From Leptotrichia sp. oral taxon 498 (GTDB lineage: Bacteria; Fusobacteriota; Fusobacteriia; Fusobacteriales; Leptotrichiaceae), in the NCBI RefSeq assembly GCF_002240055.1, contig NZ_CP016753.1, positions 186,001-250,000 of the forward strand: DNA of 64,000 nt, written 5' to 3'. The translations under genes were made by a program, and so were the position numbers. This document shows, one piece after another, positions 47,936 through 57,731 of this stretch. Below the pieces are notes generated by a model. That model saw nothing but the letters and a program-made list of their open reading frames with translations. It was not told the DNA's origin and searched no databases. Numbering within the stretch: position 1 is the stretch's first letter; each line of letters starts with the position of its first letter.

Positions 47936-49267
47936 CTATAAAATAACATTCCCTTCTTCATCAATCGCCTTATAAGCTGGACGAATTAATTTTTTATCAA
48001 TTATAATCTGCTCAATTCTATGCGCATTCCAACTGGCAATTCTTGCAAGTGCAAAAAGTGGCGTGAAAATATTTTGAGGAATATCCAATAAATTGTAGAC
48101 AAAACCTGAATATAAGTCAACATTTGCACAAATCGTAAAATCTTCTCCCTTTAATTCTTTTCCAACTTCTTTTGTAAGTTCTTCAATATCAGAAAACAGC
48201 TTAAATTCTTTCAGTGAATCTTTATCTTTAGCAAGTTCATAAGCCTTTTCTTTTAAAAGTACAGCTCTTGGGTCTGAAAGCGTATAAATAGCGTGTCCCA
48301 TTCCATAAATTTTCCCTTTTTTGTCAAAAGCTTCTTTTTCAAAAATTTTTCTTATATATTCCTTTAATTTTTCTCTGTCTGTATAATTACAGTTTTTCTT
48401 AATATCTTGTATCATTTTAGTTACCATTGAATTTGCTCCCCCGTGCATAGGTCCTTTTAATGAACCAATTGACGCTGAAATTGATGAATATGTGTCAGTT
48501 CTTGTGGAAGAAACCACGTGAGAAGTAAAAGTCGAATTATTTCCTCCCCCGTGCTCAGCGTGTATAACTAAAATTAAATCCAAAATCTCCGCTTCAAGTT
48601 CAGTAAATTTGTTATCTGGTCTTAACATATGTAGTATATTTTCAGCAACACTGTATTCTTCAACAGGATTATGAATAATTAAACTTTTATTAAAATGCTT
48701 GTAATTGGTCGCCTGATAACAATAAACTAAAAGACTTGGAAATTTTGCAATTAAATTTAAAGTTTGATTTATCAAATTATTTAATTCCACAGAATCAGGA
48801 TTTGGATCAAGGGTATAAAGACACAAAACCGTTCTTTGGAGTTGATTCATAATATCTACACTTGGTTTTCTCAAAATAAAATCTTCAATAAATTCTTCTG
48901 GCAAATTTTGCAACTCTTTTAATGTACTTAAAAACATTTTTAACTCAAAATTTTCTGGAACTTTTCCAAAAAGCAGCAAAAACATTGTTTTTTCAAAGGC
49001 ATATCTATTTCCTTTTTCTTTAAATTTTTCAATAAGAGTTTTTAGTGGAATTCCTCGAAAATAAAGCTGACCTTCTTTTGGAATTTTTTTACCGTCTTCG
49101 ACAGAATATCCGACTACCGCTCCAATCTTTGTAAGTCCAACTAAAACTCCTGTCCCATTTTTATTCCTAAGTCCTCTTTTGACATCCAGCTTGTCATAAA
49201 TATCTTTCGAGATAAAATTATGTTCCTGTATCAAAAGGCTCAGCTCGTGTATAAAATCACTTTTCAA
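47936..49267 (-). CDS. gltA: Citrate synthase
   Basis: 443 residues. Condenses oxaloacetate and acetyl-CoA. Motifs: LYFRGIPLKTLIE, HAEHGGGNNSTFTSHVVSST (catalytic His), GSLKGPMHGGANSMVTKMI, GKIYGMGHAIYTLSDPRAVL, CANVDLYSGFVYNLL with catalytic Asp region, ASWNAHRIEQI. The start is a TTG at 49267, seven bases after AGGAGG; the upstream TTG overlaps the ribosome site. End of a three-gene operon with aconitase and isocitrate dehydrogenase. Confidence 0.95.
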   Translation of the reverse strand: MKSDFIHELSLLIQEHNFISKDIYDKLDVKRGLRNKNGTGVLVGLTKIGAVVGYSVEDGKKIPKEGQLYFRGIPLKTLIEKFKEKGNRYAFEKTMFLLLFGKVPENFELKMFLSTLKELQNLPEEFIEDFILRKPSVDIMNQLQRTVLCLYTLDPNPDSVELNNLINQTLNLIAKFPSLLVYCYQATNYKHFNKSLIIHNPVEEYSVAENILHMLRPDNKFTELEAEILDLILVIHAEHGGGNNSTFTSHVVSSTRTDTYSSISASIGSLKGPMHGGANSMVTKMIQDIKKNCNYTDREKLKEYIRKIFEKEAFDKKGKIYGMGHAIYTLSDPRAVLLKEKAYELAKDKDSLKEFKLFSDIEELTKEVGKELKGEDFTICANVDLYSGFVYNLLDIPQNIFTPLFALARIASWNAHRIEQIIIDKKLIRPAYKAIDEEGNVIL

Positions 49268-49292
49268 ATAGCTCCCTCCTTTCAAGCAAAAT

Positions 49293-50297
49293 TTATAAAT
49301 TTTCTATAATTTTTTGCGTAAATTCACTAGTTGTTGCATTTCCACCTAAATCAGCTGTCTTTACTCCTGATTCTAATGTCTTTAAAATAGCATTTTCAAT
49401 TTTTGTAGAAAATTCGTCCATTTTTAAATATCTTAGCATTTCCACACCTGATAAGAGAATTGCTAATGGATTTGCTTTATTTTGTCCAGCAATATCAGGT
49501 GCTGAACCGTGAACTGCTTCAAATATCGCAATGTCGTCCCCAATATTCGCACCTGGTGCAACACCAAGCCCTCCGACAAGTCCTGCGACCAAATCAGACA
49601 AAATATCTCCATACAAGTTCATTGTAACAATAACTTTATATTTTTCTGGATTTGTGACAAGCTGCATACACATATTGTCAATTATAACTTCTTCCAATTT
49701 AATATTTTCATAACCAGCTTCTTGTGAAATTTCTCTTGCGGTATTCAAAAACATTCCGTCAGTCAACTTTAAAATATTTGCTTTATGTACAACTGTCACT
49801 TTGTCAATGTTATTTTTTTTGGCATATTCAAAAGCATTTTTTATTATTCTGTAACTTCCTTTTTTTGTAATTCTTTTTATAGCAACTGCCACATTTTTTT
49901 TGTCATCTTCATATTTTTCTTCTCCAATATAAAGCCCTTCGGTATTTTCCCTAAAAATTACCAGGTCAATGTTGTCATATCTTGTTTTAATTCCTGGAAG
50001 AGTTCTCGATGGTCTAAAATTTGAATACAAGTCATATTTTTTTCTCAAATAGACATTTATACTTCTAAAACCTTTTCCAATCGGTGTTGTAATCGGCCCT
50101 TTAATCGCTATTTTGTTTTTTTCCACACTTTTGTATAAACTTTCAGGTATTAGTTCTCCAGTTTTTTCATAAACAGTTGTCCCAGCGTTTTCTTTTTCAA
50201 ATTCAATTGGAACTTTTGCCGCTTTAAATACTTTTTCCAAACTTTCTGATATTTCAAATCCAATCCCATCTCCAGGAATTAATGTAACTTTTTTCAT
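49293..50297 (-). CDS. icd: Isocitrate dehydrogenase, NAD-type (IDH/IMDH family)
   Basis: 334 residues: TLIPGDGIGFEISESLEKVF, AIKGPITTPIGKGFRSINVY, LRKKYDLYSNFRPSRTLPGI, VIFRENTEGLYIGEE, NMCMQLVTNPEKYKVIVTMN, LYGDILSDLVAGLVGGLGVA, FEAVHGSAPDIAGQNKANP. The short monomer and the SINVYLRK segment fit NAD-dependent isocitrate dehydrogenase rather than isopropylmalate dehydrogenase, and the operon supports this. Confidence 0.88.
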   Translation of the reverse strand: MKKVTLIPGDGIGFEISESLEKVFKAAKVPIEFEKENAGTTVYEKTGELIPESLYKSVEKNKIAIKGPITTPIGKGFRSINVYLRKKYDLYSNFRPSRTLPGIKTRYDNIDLVIFRENTEGLYIGEEKYEDDKKNVAVAIKRITKKGSYRIIKNAFEYAKKNNIDKVTVVHKANILKLTDGMFLNTAREISQEAGYENIKLEEVIIDNMCMQLVTNPEKYKVIVTMNLYGDILSDLVAGLVGGLGVAPGANIGDDIAIFEAVHGSAPDIAGQNKANPLAILLSGVEMLRYLKMDEFSTKIENAILKTLESGVKTADLGGNATTSEFTQKIIENL

Positions 50298-50392
50298 AAA
50301 TCCACCTTCTTTGTTATAGTTTATTTTAATAATTTAAAAAACTGTCACTTACTTTCCCAAAATAAATGACAATTTTTTAATTAAAAGAAAAA

Positions 50393-52330
50393 TTAGTTTA
50401 AAAATTCATCACTTACTGCAAATTTCAAATATCCACCATATTTCAATATTTTAAGTTCTCTTGCCGAACCGTTGAATTTTGCTTTAAATTCATTATTTTT
50501 TGTAAGATTTTTTACTGTAAATTCTCCTTTTGCTAAAGAATTTTCGACATCAGTCAACTGCAATTCATCATATTCGTCAATTCCGTCGTAATCGCTTTGA
50601 TTTTCAAATTCTAAAGGAATTATTCCACTATTTATTAAATTTGCCTTGTGAATTCTTGCAAAAGATTTAGCAATTACAGCTTTTATTCCTAAATATAATG
50701 GAAGAAGCGCTGCATGTTCACGGCTTGAACCTTGTCCGTAGTTATCTCCACCAACTATGATTCCACCATCATTTTTTTCAGCTCTTTCTTTAAAATCAGG
50801 AATTATTGTTTCAAAACAATGTTGTGACAATTTTGGAATATTTGAACGGAATGGTAGTAATCCCGCATTTGATGGACAAATATCATCTGTTGTCACATTA
50901 TCTTTAGTTTTTAAAATAACTTTTTTTGTAATTGTGTCTTTTAATTTTTCTCCAATTGGGAATGGTTTAATATTTGGTCCCATAACAATTTCTACATTTT
51001 TTCTCTCATTTTCATCTTGGCTTGGGAAAATGAAATAATTTTCTGAAGATTCAAATTTTTCTGGCTGCTTAATAATTATTTCTTCACCCAAAGTACGAGG
51101 ATCTGTCAAATATCCTGTAAGAGCCGAAGCTGCCGCAGTTTCTGTACTAACCAGATAAACTTCAGCGTTCATTGTTCCACATCTTCCTTTAAAGTTACGG
51201 TTAAATGTTCTAAGCGAAATTCCATTTGATTTTGGTGCCTGCCCCATTCCGATACAAGGTCCACAAGCTGCTTCCAAAAGTCTTGCTCCTGCTCCGATAA
51301 ATTTAGCAAGTGCTCCATTTTCAGAAATCATTTTCATAATGTTGCTTGAACCAGGTGACAACACTAAGCTCACATCAGGATGAACCTTTTTCCCGTCAAG
51401 AATTTTTGCAAGTTTCATAAAATCTGAATAAGAAGAGTTTGTGCAAGAACCTATTGCAATTTGGTCAACTTTTATTTTTTCATCTGGAATTTCATGTACA
51501 TTGTCTGGACTGTGTGGAAATGCTGCAAGCGGTACCAAATCATCCAAATTTACAATTAACTTTTTATCATACACTGCATCTGCATCTGGCAGTAATTCAA
51601 TGAAATCAGATTCTCTTGACTGTTTTTTAAGAAAATCTCTGGTAATTTCGTCACTTGGGAAAATTGAGGTTGTAGCTCCTAGTTCAGCTCCCATATTTGT
51701 AATTGTGGCTCTATCTTCCACAGAAAGGGATTTTATTCCTTCTCCAGTATATTCCATCACAAATCCAACTCCACCTTTTACAGTAAGTTCCTTTAAAACA
51801 TAAAGAATTATATCTTTTGCCGAAACCCAAGGTTTTAATTTTCCTCTTAATTCAATGTTATAAACTTTTGGAACTTTTAAATAATAAAGTCCTCTTGCCA
51901 TTCCAATTGCAACGTCAAGTCCACCCGCCCCAATTGCTATCATTCCAAGTCCTCCGCCAGTTGGAGTGTGGCTATCTGAACCAATCAAAACTTTTCCTGG
52001 TTTTCCGAATTTTTCTAGATGCAATCTGTGACAAATTCCATTTCCAGGTTTTGAAAAAACTATGTTATGTTTTGCCGCTGATGTCTTTATAAATTCGTGG
52101 TCGTCTGCATTTTCAAAGCTTGACTGAAGCATATTATGGTCGACATATGCAACAGAAATATCAGTTACGACTTTATCCACATTCATCGCATTTAATTGAA
52201 GATATGCCATCGTCCCAGTTGAATCTTGTGTAAGTGTCTGATTTACTTTTACAGCGATTTCATTTCCAGCTTTCAGCTCACCTTTTAACAAATTGTTCTT
52301 TAAAATTTTGTAAGTTAAACTCATTCCCAT
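50393..52330 (-). CDS. acn: Aconitate hydratase
   Basis: 645 residues, the short aconitase class. LTQDSTGTMAYLQLNAM, VLIGSDSHTPTGGGLGMIAI, IGSCTNSSYSDFMKLAKIL with the first cluster Cys, EAACGPCIGMGQAPKSNGIS with the Cys pair, and VGGDNYGQGSSREHAALLPL in the swivel domain. It holds a [4Fe-4S] cluster and converts citrate to isocitrate. Good ribosome site (AGGAGG, seven bases). First gene of the acn-icd-gltA operon. Confidence 0.95.
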   Translation of the reverse strand: MGMSLTYKILKNNLLKGELKAGNEIAVKVNQTLTQDSTGTMAYLQLNAMNVDKVVTDISVAYVDHNMLQSSFENADDHEFIKTSAAKHNIVFSKPGNGICHRLHLEKFGKPGKVLIGSDSHTPTGGGLGMIAIGAGGLDVAIGMARGLYYLKVPKVYNIELRGKLKPWVSAKDIILYVLKELTVKGGVGFVMEYTGEGIKSLSVEDRATITNMGAELGATTSIFPSDEITRDFLKKQSRESDFIELLPDADAVYDKKLIVNLDDLVPLAAFPHSPDNVHEIPDEKIKVDQIAIGSCTNSSYSDFMKLAKILDGKKVHPDVSLVLSPGSSNIMKMISENGALAKFIGAGARLLEAACGPCIGMGQAPKSNGISLRTFNRNFKGRCGTMNAEVYLVSTETAAASALTGYLTDPRTLGEEIIIKQPEKFESSENYFIFPSQDENERKNVEIVMGPNIKPFPIGEKLKDTITKKVILKTKDNVTTDDICPSNAGLLPFRSNIPKLSQHCFETIIPDFKERAEKNDGGIIVGGDNYGQGSSREHAALLPLYLGIKAVIAKSFARIHKANLINSGIIPLEFENQSDYDGIDEYDELQLTDVENSLAKGEFTVKNLTKNNEFKAKFNGSARELKILKYGGYLKFAVSDEFLN

Positions 52331-52522
52331 TTTATTACCTCCTAAATATTAAGTTCTCATTTCATCACATTTTATATTATATTCTGCAAATCAAAGATTG
52401 TCAATAATTTGATTATAAAAAAATTATTTTGATAAAAAAAGTATGGAAAAATTTTGAAAGATATAGTATAATTTTATAAAAAAATCTAATGTTACAGAAT
52501 AGAAAGGAAAAAAATAAAAAAA

Positions 52523-53710
52523 ATGAATAAAATGAAATATTTAGTAAATATGTTAATTGCCTATATTTTATATCCTTTTAAAAAAAATTCATTTAAAAAG
52601 AAAAAAATCTGGATTGTGGGTGGAAATGCTGGTGAACTTTATGTTGACAACGGTCGTGCAATGTACGAATATTTAAGAGCAAAAGAAGGAATCGAAGAAT
52701 ACTGGGTAATTAACAAAAATTCAAAATCAGCGCAAAAAATTCCAGGAAAAAAATTAATTAAAGGTAGCATAAAAAGTTATTTATATTTTATGAATTCTGA
52801 AGTTGTGCTATTTTCTCACTCAATTTCCGCTGATATAGTCCCTTACCTTTTCGTTGTCCCGCTTTTAAAAAGATTTCACAAAAAAGTTTTTAAAGTTTTC
52901 CTAAATCACGGAACAGTCGGATTTAAAGTCAATCATCCGATGAATAAAAAGACGCAAAAAATTGCTCAAGACATTGTAAAATCTTATGACTTAAACATTT
53001 GCGACTCCAATTTTGAAAAGAATATAAAGACTAAAGTATGGTGGCAGATTCCAGAAAATACTGCAGTTATAACAGGTTATCCCAGATATGATAAACTTTA
53101 CAATGTGAAAAGTTCTCAAAAAGAAATACTTTTTATGCCAACTTGGAGAAATTGGATAAAATCAGAAAATTTAAAAATTGAAGATACAGATTATTTTAAA
53201 AATATTACAAATTTGATTACAGATCCAAAATTAAATGAATTTCTTAAAAAAAATAATATAAAATTCAATATTTACATTCATCAGCTTATGCAAGATTATT
53301 TAAAAAATTTCGACAATATAGAACTTTCTGAAAATGTAAAAATTTTACCAGCTGATGCTGAAATTACGCAAGAACTTGAAAAATCTGAAATTTTAATTAC
53401 TGATTATTCTAGCGTTGCATATGACTTTTATTACTTAAATAAACCAATAATATTTTTTCAGTTTGACAAAGATGAATATGACAAAAAAGTTGGCTCATAT
53501 GTAAAAAATAAAGATTTATTTGGAATACAGGTAAAAAGTGTGGAAAAATGTGTCGAAAATATCATAAAAATTTCAGAAAATAATTTTAACTACGATAAGA
53601 ATTTAATAGAAAAATTTGAAAAATTACAGCCAAAATTTTTGAAATACACAGATAAAAAAAATTGCGATAGAGTTTACACTGAAATCATAAAACATTTAAA
53701 AAATAAATAA
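52523..53710 (+). CDS. CDP-glycerol glycerophosphotransferase family protein
   Basis: 395 residues of the TagB/TagF-type fold: KIWIVGGNAGELYVDNGRAM, KVFKVFLNHGTVGFKVNHPM (the HGT-type active site), TGYPRYDKLYNV, ILFMPTWRNWIKSE, ILITDYSSVAYDFYYLNKPI, FFQFDKDEYD. It would add glycerophosphate units to a surface glycan. Fusobacteria have an outer membrane and are not known for teichoic acids, so the acceptor may be LPS or a capsule. Monocistronic, with terminator. Confidence 0.88.
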   Translation: MNKMKYLVNMLIAYILYPFKKNSFKKKKIWIVGGNAGELYVDNGRAMYEYLRAKEGIEEYWVINKNSKSAQKIPGKKLIKGSIKSYLYFMNSEVVLFSHSISADIVPYLFVVPLLKRFHKKVFKVFLNHGTVGFKVNHPMNKKTQKIAQDIVKSYDLNICDSNFEKNIKTKVWWQIPENTAVITGYPRYDKLYNVKSSQKEILFMPTWRNWIKSENLKIEDTDYFKNITNLITDPKLNEFLKKNNIKFNIYIHQLMQDYLKNFDNIELSENVKILPADAEITQELEKSEILITDYSSVAYDFYYLNKPIIFFQFDKDEYDKKVGSYVKNKDLFGIQVKSVEKCVENIIKISENNFNYDKNLIEKFEKLQPKFLKYTDKKNCDRVYTEIIKHLKNK

Positions 53711-53718
53711 AAAAATAA

Positions 53719-53747
53719 AACTACCTTTTTATGTGAGGTAGTTTTTT
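53719..53747 (+). terminator. Terminator after the glycerophosphotransferase gene
   Basis: AACTACC, short loop, GGTAGTT, then T run. Confidence 0.85.
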
Positions 53748-53817
53748 ATACTCAAATTTTTTAAGTTCATTATTGAAAGTATAATTTAAAAAAAATTTTT
53801 TTTAAACTAATAATAAT

Positions 53818-54084
53818 TTAGTTAGCTAATTTATTGATTTTTAATGCAAGTCTTGATTTTTTTCTTGAAGCAGTATTTTTTTTGATTACACCTTTAGTTA
53901 CAGCTTTATCTAGTTCTTTGTAAGCTACTTGTAATGCTGTTTTAGCTTCGTCGACATTTTTAGCTTCCACAGCTTTTATAACTTTTTTTACAAAAGTTCT
54001 AGTTCTACTTTTAATTGCTTGGTTTCTAAGTGCATTTCTTTCACCTATGAATACTCTTTTTTTAGATGCTTTAGAATTTGCCAT
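53818..54084 (-). CDS. rpsT: 30S ribosomal protein S20
   Basis: 88 residues: MANSKASKKRVFIGERNALR, RNQAIKSRTRTFVKKVIKAV, KELDKAVTKGVIKKNTASRK then KSRLALKINKLAN, the full S20 helical pattern that binds 16S rRNA. Monocistronic, with ribosome site GAAAGGAGTG. Confidence 0.97.
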   Translation of the reverse strand: MANSKASKKRVFIGERNALRNQAIKSRTRTFVKKVIKAVEAKNVDEAKTALQVAYKELDKAVTKGVIKKNTASRKKSRLALKINKLAN

Positions 54085-54569
54085 TTTTTCACTCCTTTCG
54101 ACAAAATTTATATTTTTGCTAATACGCAGTCAAACAATTTTAAAAAGACATAGCGCCGAATATCTATTGTTTGGCTAAACTACTACTTTTTTCTTTTTAA
54201 ATTTGTAATTACTATGAATATCAGAATTCACATAATATATTATCATTTTTTTCAATAAAAATCAAGTAATTTGCACTAAAAATTTTTTAGGATCCATTTT
54301 TCACTTTTAAAATTAATTTAAAAAAAAAACAAAAAATTTGAATATTTATTTGATAAAATTCTCTCTTATCAAACTATAATAATAAAATTTTTACCAATTT
54401 TTGTTAAAAATTTATGAAAAAACTTTTTTTTAATTATTGTTGAGAATTATTAAAAAAAGTAGTATAATATAAAAATAAATTGAAAGTCTGAATTTTTTTA
54501 GATTTTTTTATTTTGATAAAAAAATAACTTGATTTTGAGTTGTTTTATTTAGATGAATTGGAGAAAAAA
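54085..54569. other. rpsT leader and intergenic region
   Basis: On the minus strand a leader of about 150 bases before rpsT contains GTTTAGCCAAAC-type complementary pieces and AATTGTTTGACTGCG that can fold back. Possibly S20 autoregulation, unproven. The remaining ~300 bases are AT-rich; no further gene seen. Confidence 0.4.
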
Positions 54570-55151
54570 ATGAAATACAATGATACAGATTTTATGAGAG
54601 ATGTAGAAAAAGTTGCAGATAGAGCGCATAGCGCAAAAATTGAATGCAGTTTATATTTGGGAGAATACAAAGAAAGAGTGATAAAGGCTTTGACATTTGA
54701 TGAAGTTAATGAAAAAGGCATTTATTATGAAATTGAAGAAGCTATGGAAGACAAAAACGCCTACAAGCTATTAATTTCTCACCAAGCTGATTTTGTCAAT
54801 ATAAAAAAATATATTGAAATCGCCAAGAAAAAAGGAATGTCATACAAAATGATTGATAGTTTAGAATACTCAGGAGATATCGCTCTTGTCGTCGCTGCTA
54901 AAGATGCAATTGAACACGGTGAAAATGACAATATTTTAGTACAACCTAAATTGGAAGTTATAAAGCAGAAAAATTTACCGGAAATTTATTATAAATCAAT
55001 GGAAAAATGTATTTGTGAATTTCATTTAGATATAGTTCGAAAAGAATTGCCAAATTATATAAAAAACTATAAAGAAATAGGATTCTTGGACAAATTATTT
55101 GGTTCAAAATGTCCAATATGTCAAAAATTAGGAGGAAAAAAGCGTGGTTGA
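54570..55151 (+). CDS. DUF1694 (YueI-like) protein with Cys-rich C-terminal extension
   Basis: 193 residues from the ATG at 54570, six bases after GGAG. Residues ~25-125 match DUF1694/YueI: YLGEYKERVIKALTFDEVNE, KLLISHQADFVNIKKYIEIA, YSGDIALVVAAKDAI. The C-terminal ~60 residues add KCICEFHLDIVRKELP and SKCPICQKLGGKKRG, four Cys that could bind a metal. Function unknown. Its last eight bases overlap the murA start. Confidence 0.78.
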   Translation: MKYNDTDFMRDVEKVADRAHSAKIECSLYLGEYKERVIKALTFDEVNEKGIYYEIEEAMEDKNAYKLLISHQADFVNIKKYIEIAKKKGMSYKMIDSLEYSGDIALVVAAKDAIEHGENDNILVQPKLEVIKQKNLPEIYYKSMEKCICEFHLDIVRKELPNYIKNYKEIGFLDKLFGSKCPICQKLGGKKRG

Positions 55152-56412
55152 TGGATTTAAAATAAAAGGAAAAAATAGTTTGAACGGAACTATAAAAGTA
55201 AGCGGAGCAAAAAATGCAGCTCTTCCAATCCTTATCGGAACACTTGTTGCAGAAGGGGAATATATTTTAAGAAATGTACCAAATTTAAGAGATATTAGAG
55301 TTACAATGAAACTTTTAGAAGATTTGGGAATGAAAACCGAAAAATTAGACGAAACTACTTATAAAATTGTAAATGAAGGATTTAAAAGAAATGAAGCTAG
55401 TTACGAAATTGTAAAACAAATGAGAGCTTCATTTTTGGTAATGGGACCTATGATTGCCAATCTTGACGAAACAGTTGTTTCACTTCCAGGAGGATGTGCA
55501 ATTGGTTCAAGACCTGTTGACCTGCATTTAAAAGGATTTGAGCTTTTGGGTGCGGAAATTACTAGAATTCATGGATATGTTCATGCAAAATCAGATAATT
55601 TAAAAGGGTCAGAAATTCCATTAGGATTTCCAAGCGTTGGCGCAACTCAAAATATCATGATGGCTGCAGTAAAAATTCCAGGAAAAACTATCATTTCAAA
55701 TGCTGCAAGAGAGCCTGAAATAGTAGATTTAGGAAACTTTTTAATAAAAATGGGAGCAAAAATTAAGGGACTTGGAACTACTAGAATTGAAATTGAAGGA
55801 GTAAAAGATTTACATGCCGTTGAATATTCAATTATGCCAGATAGAATTGAAGCTGGAACTTATGTAATTGCTTCTTTAATCACCGAAGGAGATTTAAAAA
55901 TTCAAGATGCCAGACTTGACGACTTGGGTGAATTCAAATCTGACCTCGAAAAAATGGGTGTAAAATTTAAAGAAGAAGGAAATATTTTAACTGTAAAAGG
56001 AAATTTAAAAGAATTAAAACCTTGTAATGTTAAAACTCTTCCACATCCAGGATTTCCAACTGATATGCAGCCACAGATGATGTTACTTCAAACATTGGTA
56101 AACGGAACTAGCACAATGGAAGAAACTGTATTTGAAAACAGATTTATGCATGTGCCAGAATTTAACAGAATGGGTGCTGACATTATGATAAAAAGAGGAA
56201 TTGCCGTTATAAATGGAGGAGTTTCACTAACTGGTGCCGCTGTCATGTCTTCAGATTTAAGAGCTGGAGCTGCACTTGTACTTGCTGGACTTGCTGCCGA
56301 AGGGGAAACTATCGTAAACAGAGTTTATCACATTGATCGTGGATATGACAGACTAGAAGCTAAATTAAACGCTGTCGGTGCTGATATTCAAAGAATTAAA
56401 CTTGATATCTAA
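55144..56412 (+). CDS. murA: UDP-N-acetylglucosamine 1-carboxyvinyltransferase
   Basis: 422 residues. First committed step of peptidoglycan synthesis. KGKNSLNGTIKVSGAKNAAL holds the catalytic Lys-Asn, LPGGCAIGSRPVDLHLKGFE holds the active-site Cys (fosfomycin-sensitive type), PDRIEAGTYVIASL and DLRAGAALVLAGLAAEGET follow. GTG start at 55144, eight bases after AGGAGG, inside the end of the DUF1694 gene. Confidence 0.97.
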   Translation: MVDGFKIKGKNSLNGTIKVSGAKNAALPILIGTLVAEGEYILRNVPNLRDIRVTMKLLEDLGMKTEKLDETTYKIVNEGFKRNEASYEIVKQMRASFLVMGPMIANLDETVVSLPGGCAIGSRPVDLHLKGFELLGAEITRIHGYVHAKSDNLKGSEIPLGFPSVGATQNIMMAAVKIPGKTIISNAAREPEIVDLGNFLIKMGAKIKGLGTTRIEIEGVKDLHAVEYSIMPDRIEAGTYVIASLITEGDLKIQDARLDDLGEFKSDLEKMGVKFKEEGNILTVKGNLKELKPCNVKTLPHPGFPTDMQPQMMLLQTLVNGTSTMEETVFENRFMHVPEFNRMGADIMIKRGIAVINGGVSLTGAAVMSSDLRAGAALVLAGLAAEGETIVNRVYHIDRGYDRLEAKLNAVGADIQRIKLDI

Positions 56413-56440
56413 AAATAAACAATATTTTGAATAATAAAAA

Positions 56441-56490
56441 AGAAGTTGTCTCAAAATGCTTAAAATTTTGAGTTCAGCTTCTATTTTTTT
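56441..56490 (+). terminator. Hairpin after murA
   Basis: AGAAG...CTTCT with inner CAAAAT/ATTTTG pairing and a T run. It may also be the end of the decayed IS1182 copy. Confidence 0.7.
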
Positions 56491-56697
56491 GTCCAAATTC
56501 AATATCCTTATCTAAAATTTCTTTTTTCAGATACTTTTCTATACAATTTTTCTCTATAGTTCTAGTAGTATTAATACCGTCAAACATGGCATATGCGATG
56601 ATTCAAGGATATTAACTCCAATATCCATAGGCAAAAACAATTGATAATTTGGAAAAAATATAGTACAATTAGTTAAATGGTTATTGTTATTTATCAT
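56491..56697 (-). pseudogene. IS1182-family transposase remnant
   Basis: From the ATG at 56697 the minus strand reads INNNNHLTNCTIFFPNYQLF then LPMDIGVNILESS, the IS1182 N-terminus. After a frame change it reads IIAYAMFDGINTTRTIEKNC, the family's helical segment. An internal deletion has removed the rest. It is flanked by IS-like end sequence and the murA hairpin. Confidence 0.7.
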
Positions 56698-56771
56698 AAT
56701 TCAATTATACCATTTTACAGAGATTTTATAGTGAAACCACTTTAAAGTAAAAATGAGAAATGTTCAGTTAA

Positions 56772-56820
56772 TTAGTTTCTGTATGGAATTATCAGTTCGA
56801 TATTAAAGGGATTTGACTAT
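56772..56820 (+). repeat. 49-bp inverted repeat, left arm
   Basis: It matches the reverse complement of 57732-57780 at 47 of 49 positions. It begins TTAGTTTCTGTATGG. The arms bracket the methyltransferase gene. Confidence 0.85.
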
Positions 56821-56901
56821 ATATAGTATCATCTGTGTAATTTAGAAAATTCATTATAAATAAATTTAGTTTGTATAATAAAAAAATTGAAAGAGAGTGC
56901 T

Positions 56902-57651
56902 ATGATAAGAACTGATAAGGAAAAATTTCTAGAAAAAATTAAAGAAAATATTGATATTGAAAACTTAAAAGGAGATGGGAAAATATTTTCATATGTAAAC
57001 AGAGATTATCTCGCAGGAGATAATAAAAAATATATGAATATGTATGATAAGTTATCATTTTGGTATGATTTTGGTGAAAAATGGATAGGATTGTTCAGAT
57101 ACGGGAATACGATTTCTGAAATGAGAAAAAATCTTATGAAACATCTGGAGTGGAGAAATGGCATTTCTGTTTTATATGTTTCTATCGGTACTGGAAAGGA
57201 TTTAAATTTTATTCCACAGAATGTTGATTTAAAATCTTTAGATTTTACAGGTATAGACATTTCCTATGGAATGTTAAAAAAATGTCATTCCATCTGGAAA
57301 AAAAGAACAAATCTTACATTAGTAAATTGCTGTGCTGAAGATTTACCTTTTAAAGACAATGTTTTTGATATTGTTTTTCATGTGGGAGGAATTAATTTTT
57401 TTACTGATAAGGCTCTAGCTATAAAAGAAATGATTCGTGTATCAAAACCTGGTTCAAAGATAATGATAGCGGATGAAACTACAGATTTTATTAAAAATCA
57501 ATATAAGAAAAGTATTTTTACAAAAAATTACTATAAAAACACAGATTTTGATTTAAGTGAAATCCAGAAATGTATACCTGAAAGTGTAAAAGAAAAGAAG
57601 ACAGATTTTTTATGGAACAACAGATTTTATTGTATTACATTCAGAAAATAG
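56902..57651 (+). CDS. Class I SAM-dependent methyltransferase
   Basis: 249 residues. The Rossmann core: motif I VLYVSIGTGKDLNFIP, FTGIDISYGMLKKCHS, then CCAEDLPFKDNVFDIVFHVG and MIRVSKPGSKIMIADETTDF. This resembles UbiE/MenG or small-molecule methyltransferases. The substrate is unknown. It is alone between two 49-bp inverted repeats, which hints at recent gain or inversion. ATG 56902 chosen; the TTG at 56887 is weaker. Confidence 0.85.
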   Translation: MIRTDKEKFLEKIKENIDIENLKGDGKIFSYVNRDYLAGDNKKYMNMYDKLSFWYDFGEKWIGLFRYGNTISEMRKNLMKHLEWRNGISVLYVSIGTGKDLNFIPQNVDLKSLDFTGIDISYGMLKKCHSIWKKRTNLTLVNCCAEDLPFKDNVFDIVFHVGGINFFTDKALAIKEMIRVSKPGSKIMIADETTDFIKNQYKKSIFTKNYYKNTDFDLSEIQKCIPESVKEKKTDFLWNNRFYCITFRK

Positions 57652-57731
57652 AGCCAGAATAGAAAAACAGCACCTTCAATATCAAATTTAAGATAGAAAG
57701 TGCTGTTTTTAAAATATCTCTTCATGTATAG

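Noticed and set aside
49509-50024. Plus-strand ORFs within isocitrate dehydrogenase
   Set aside because: Shadows of a conserved enzyme gene; codon content and missing ribosome sites argue against them.
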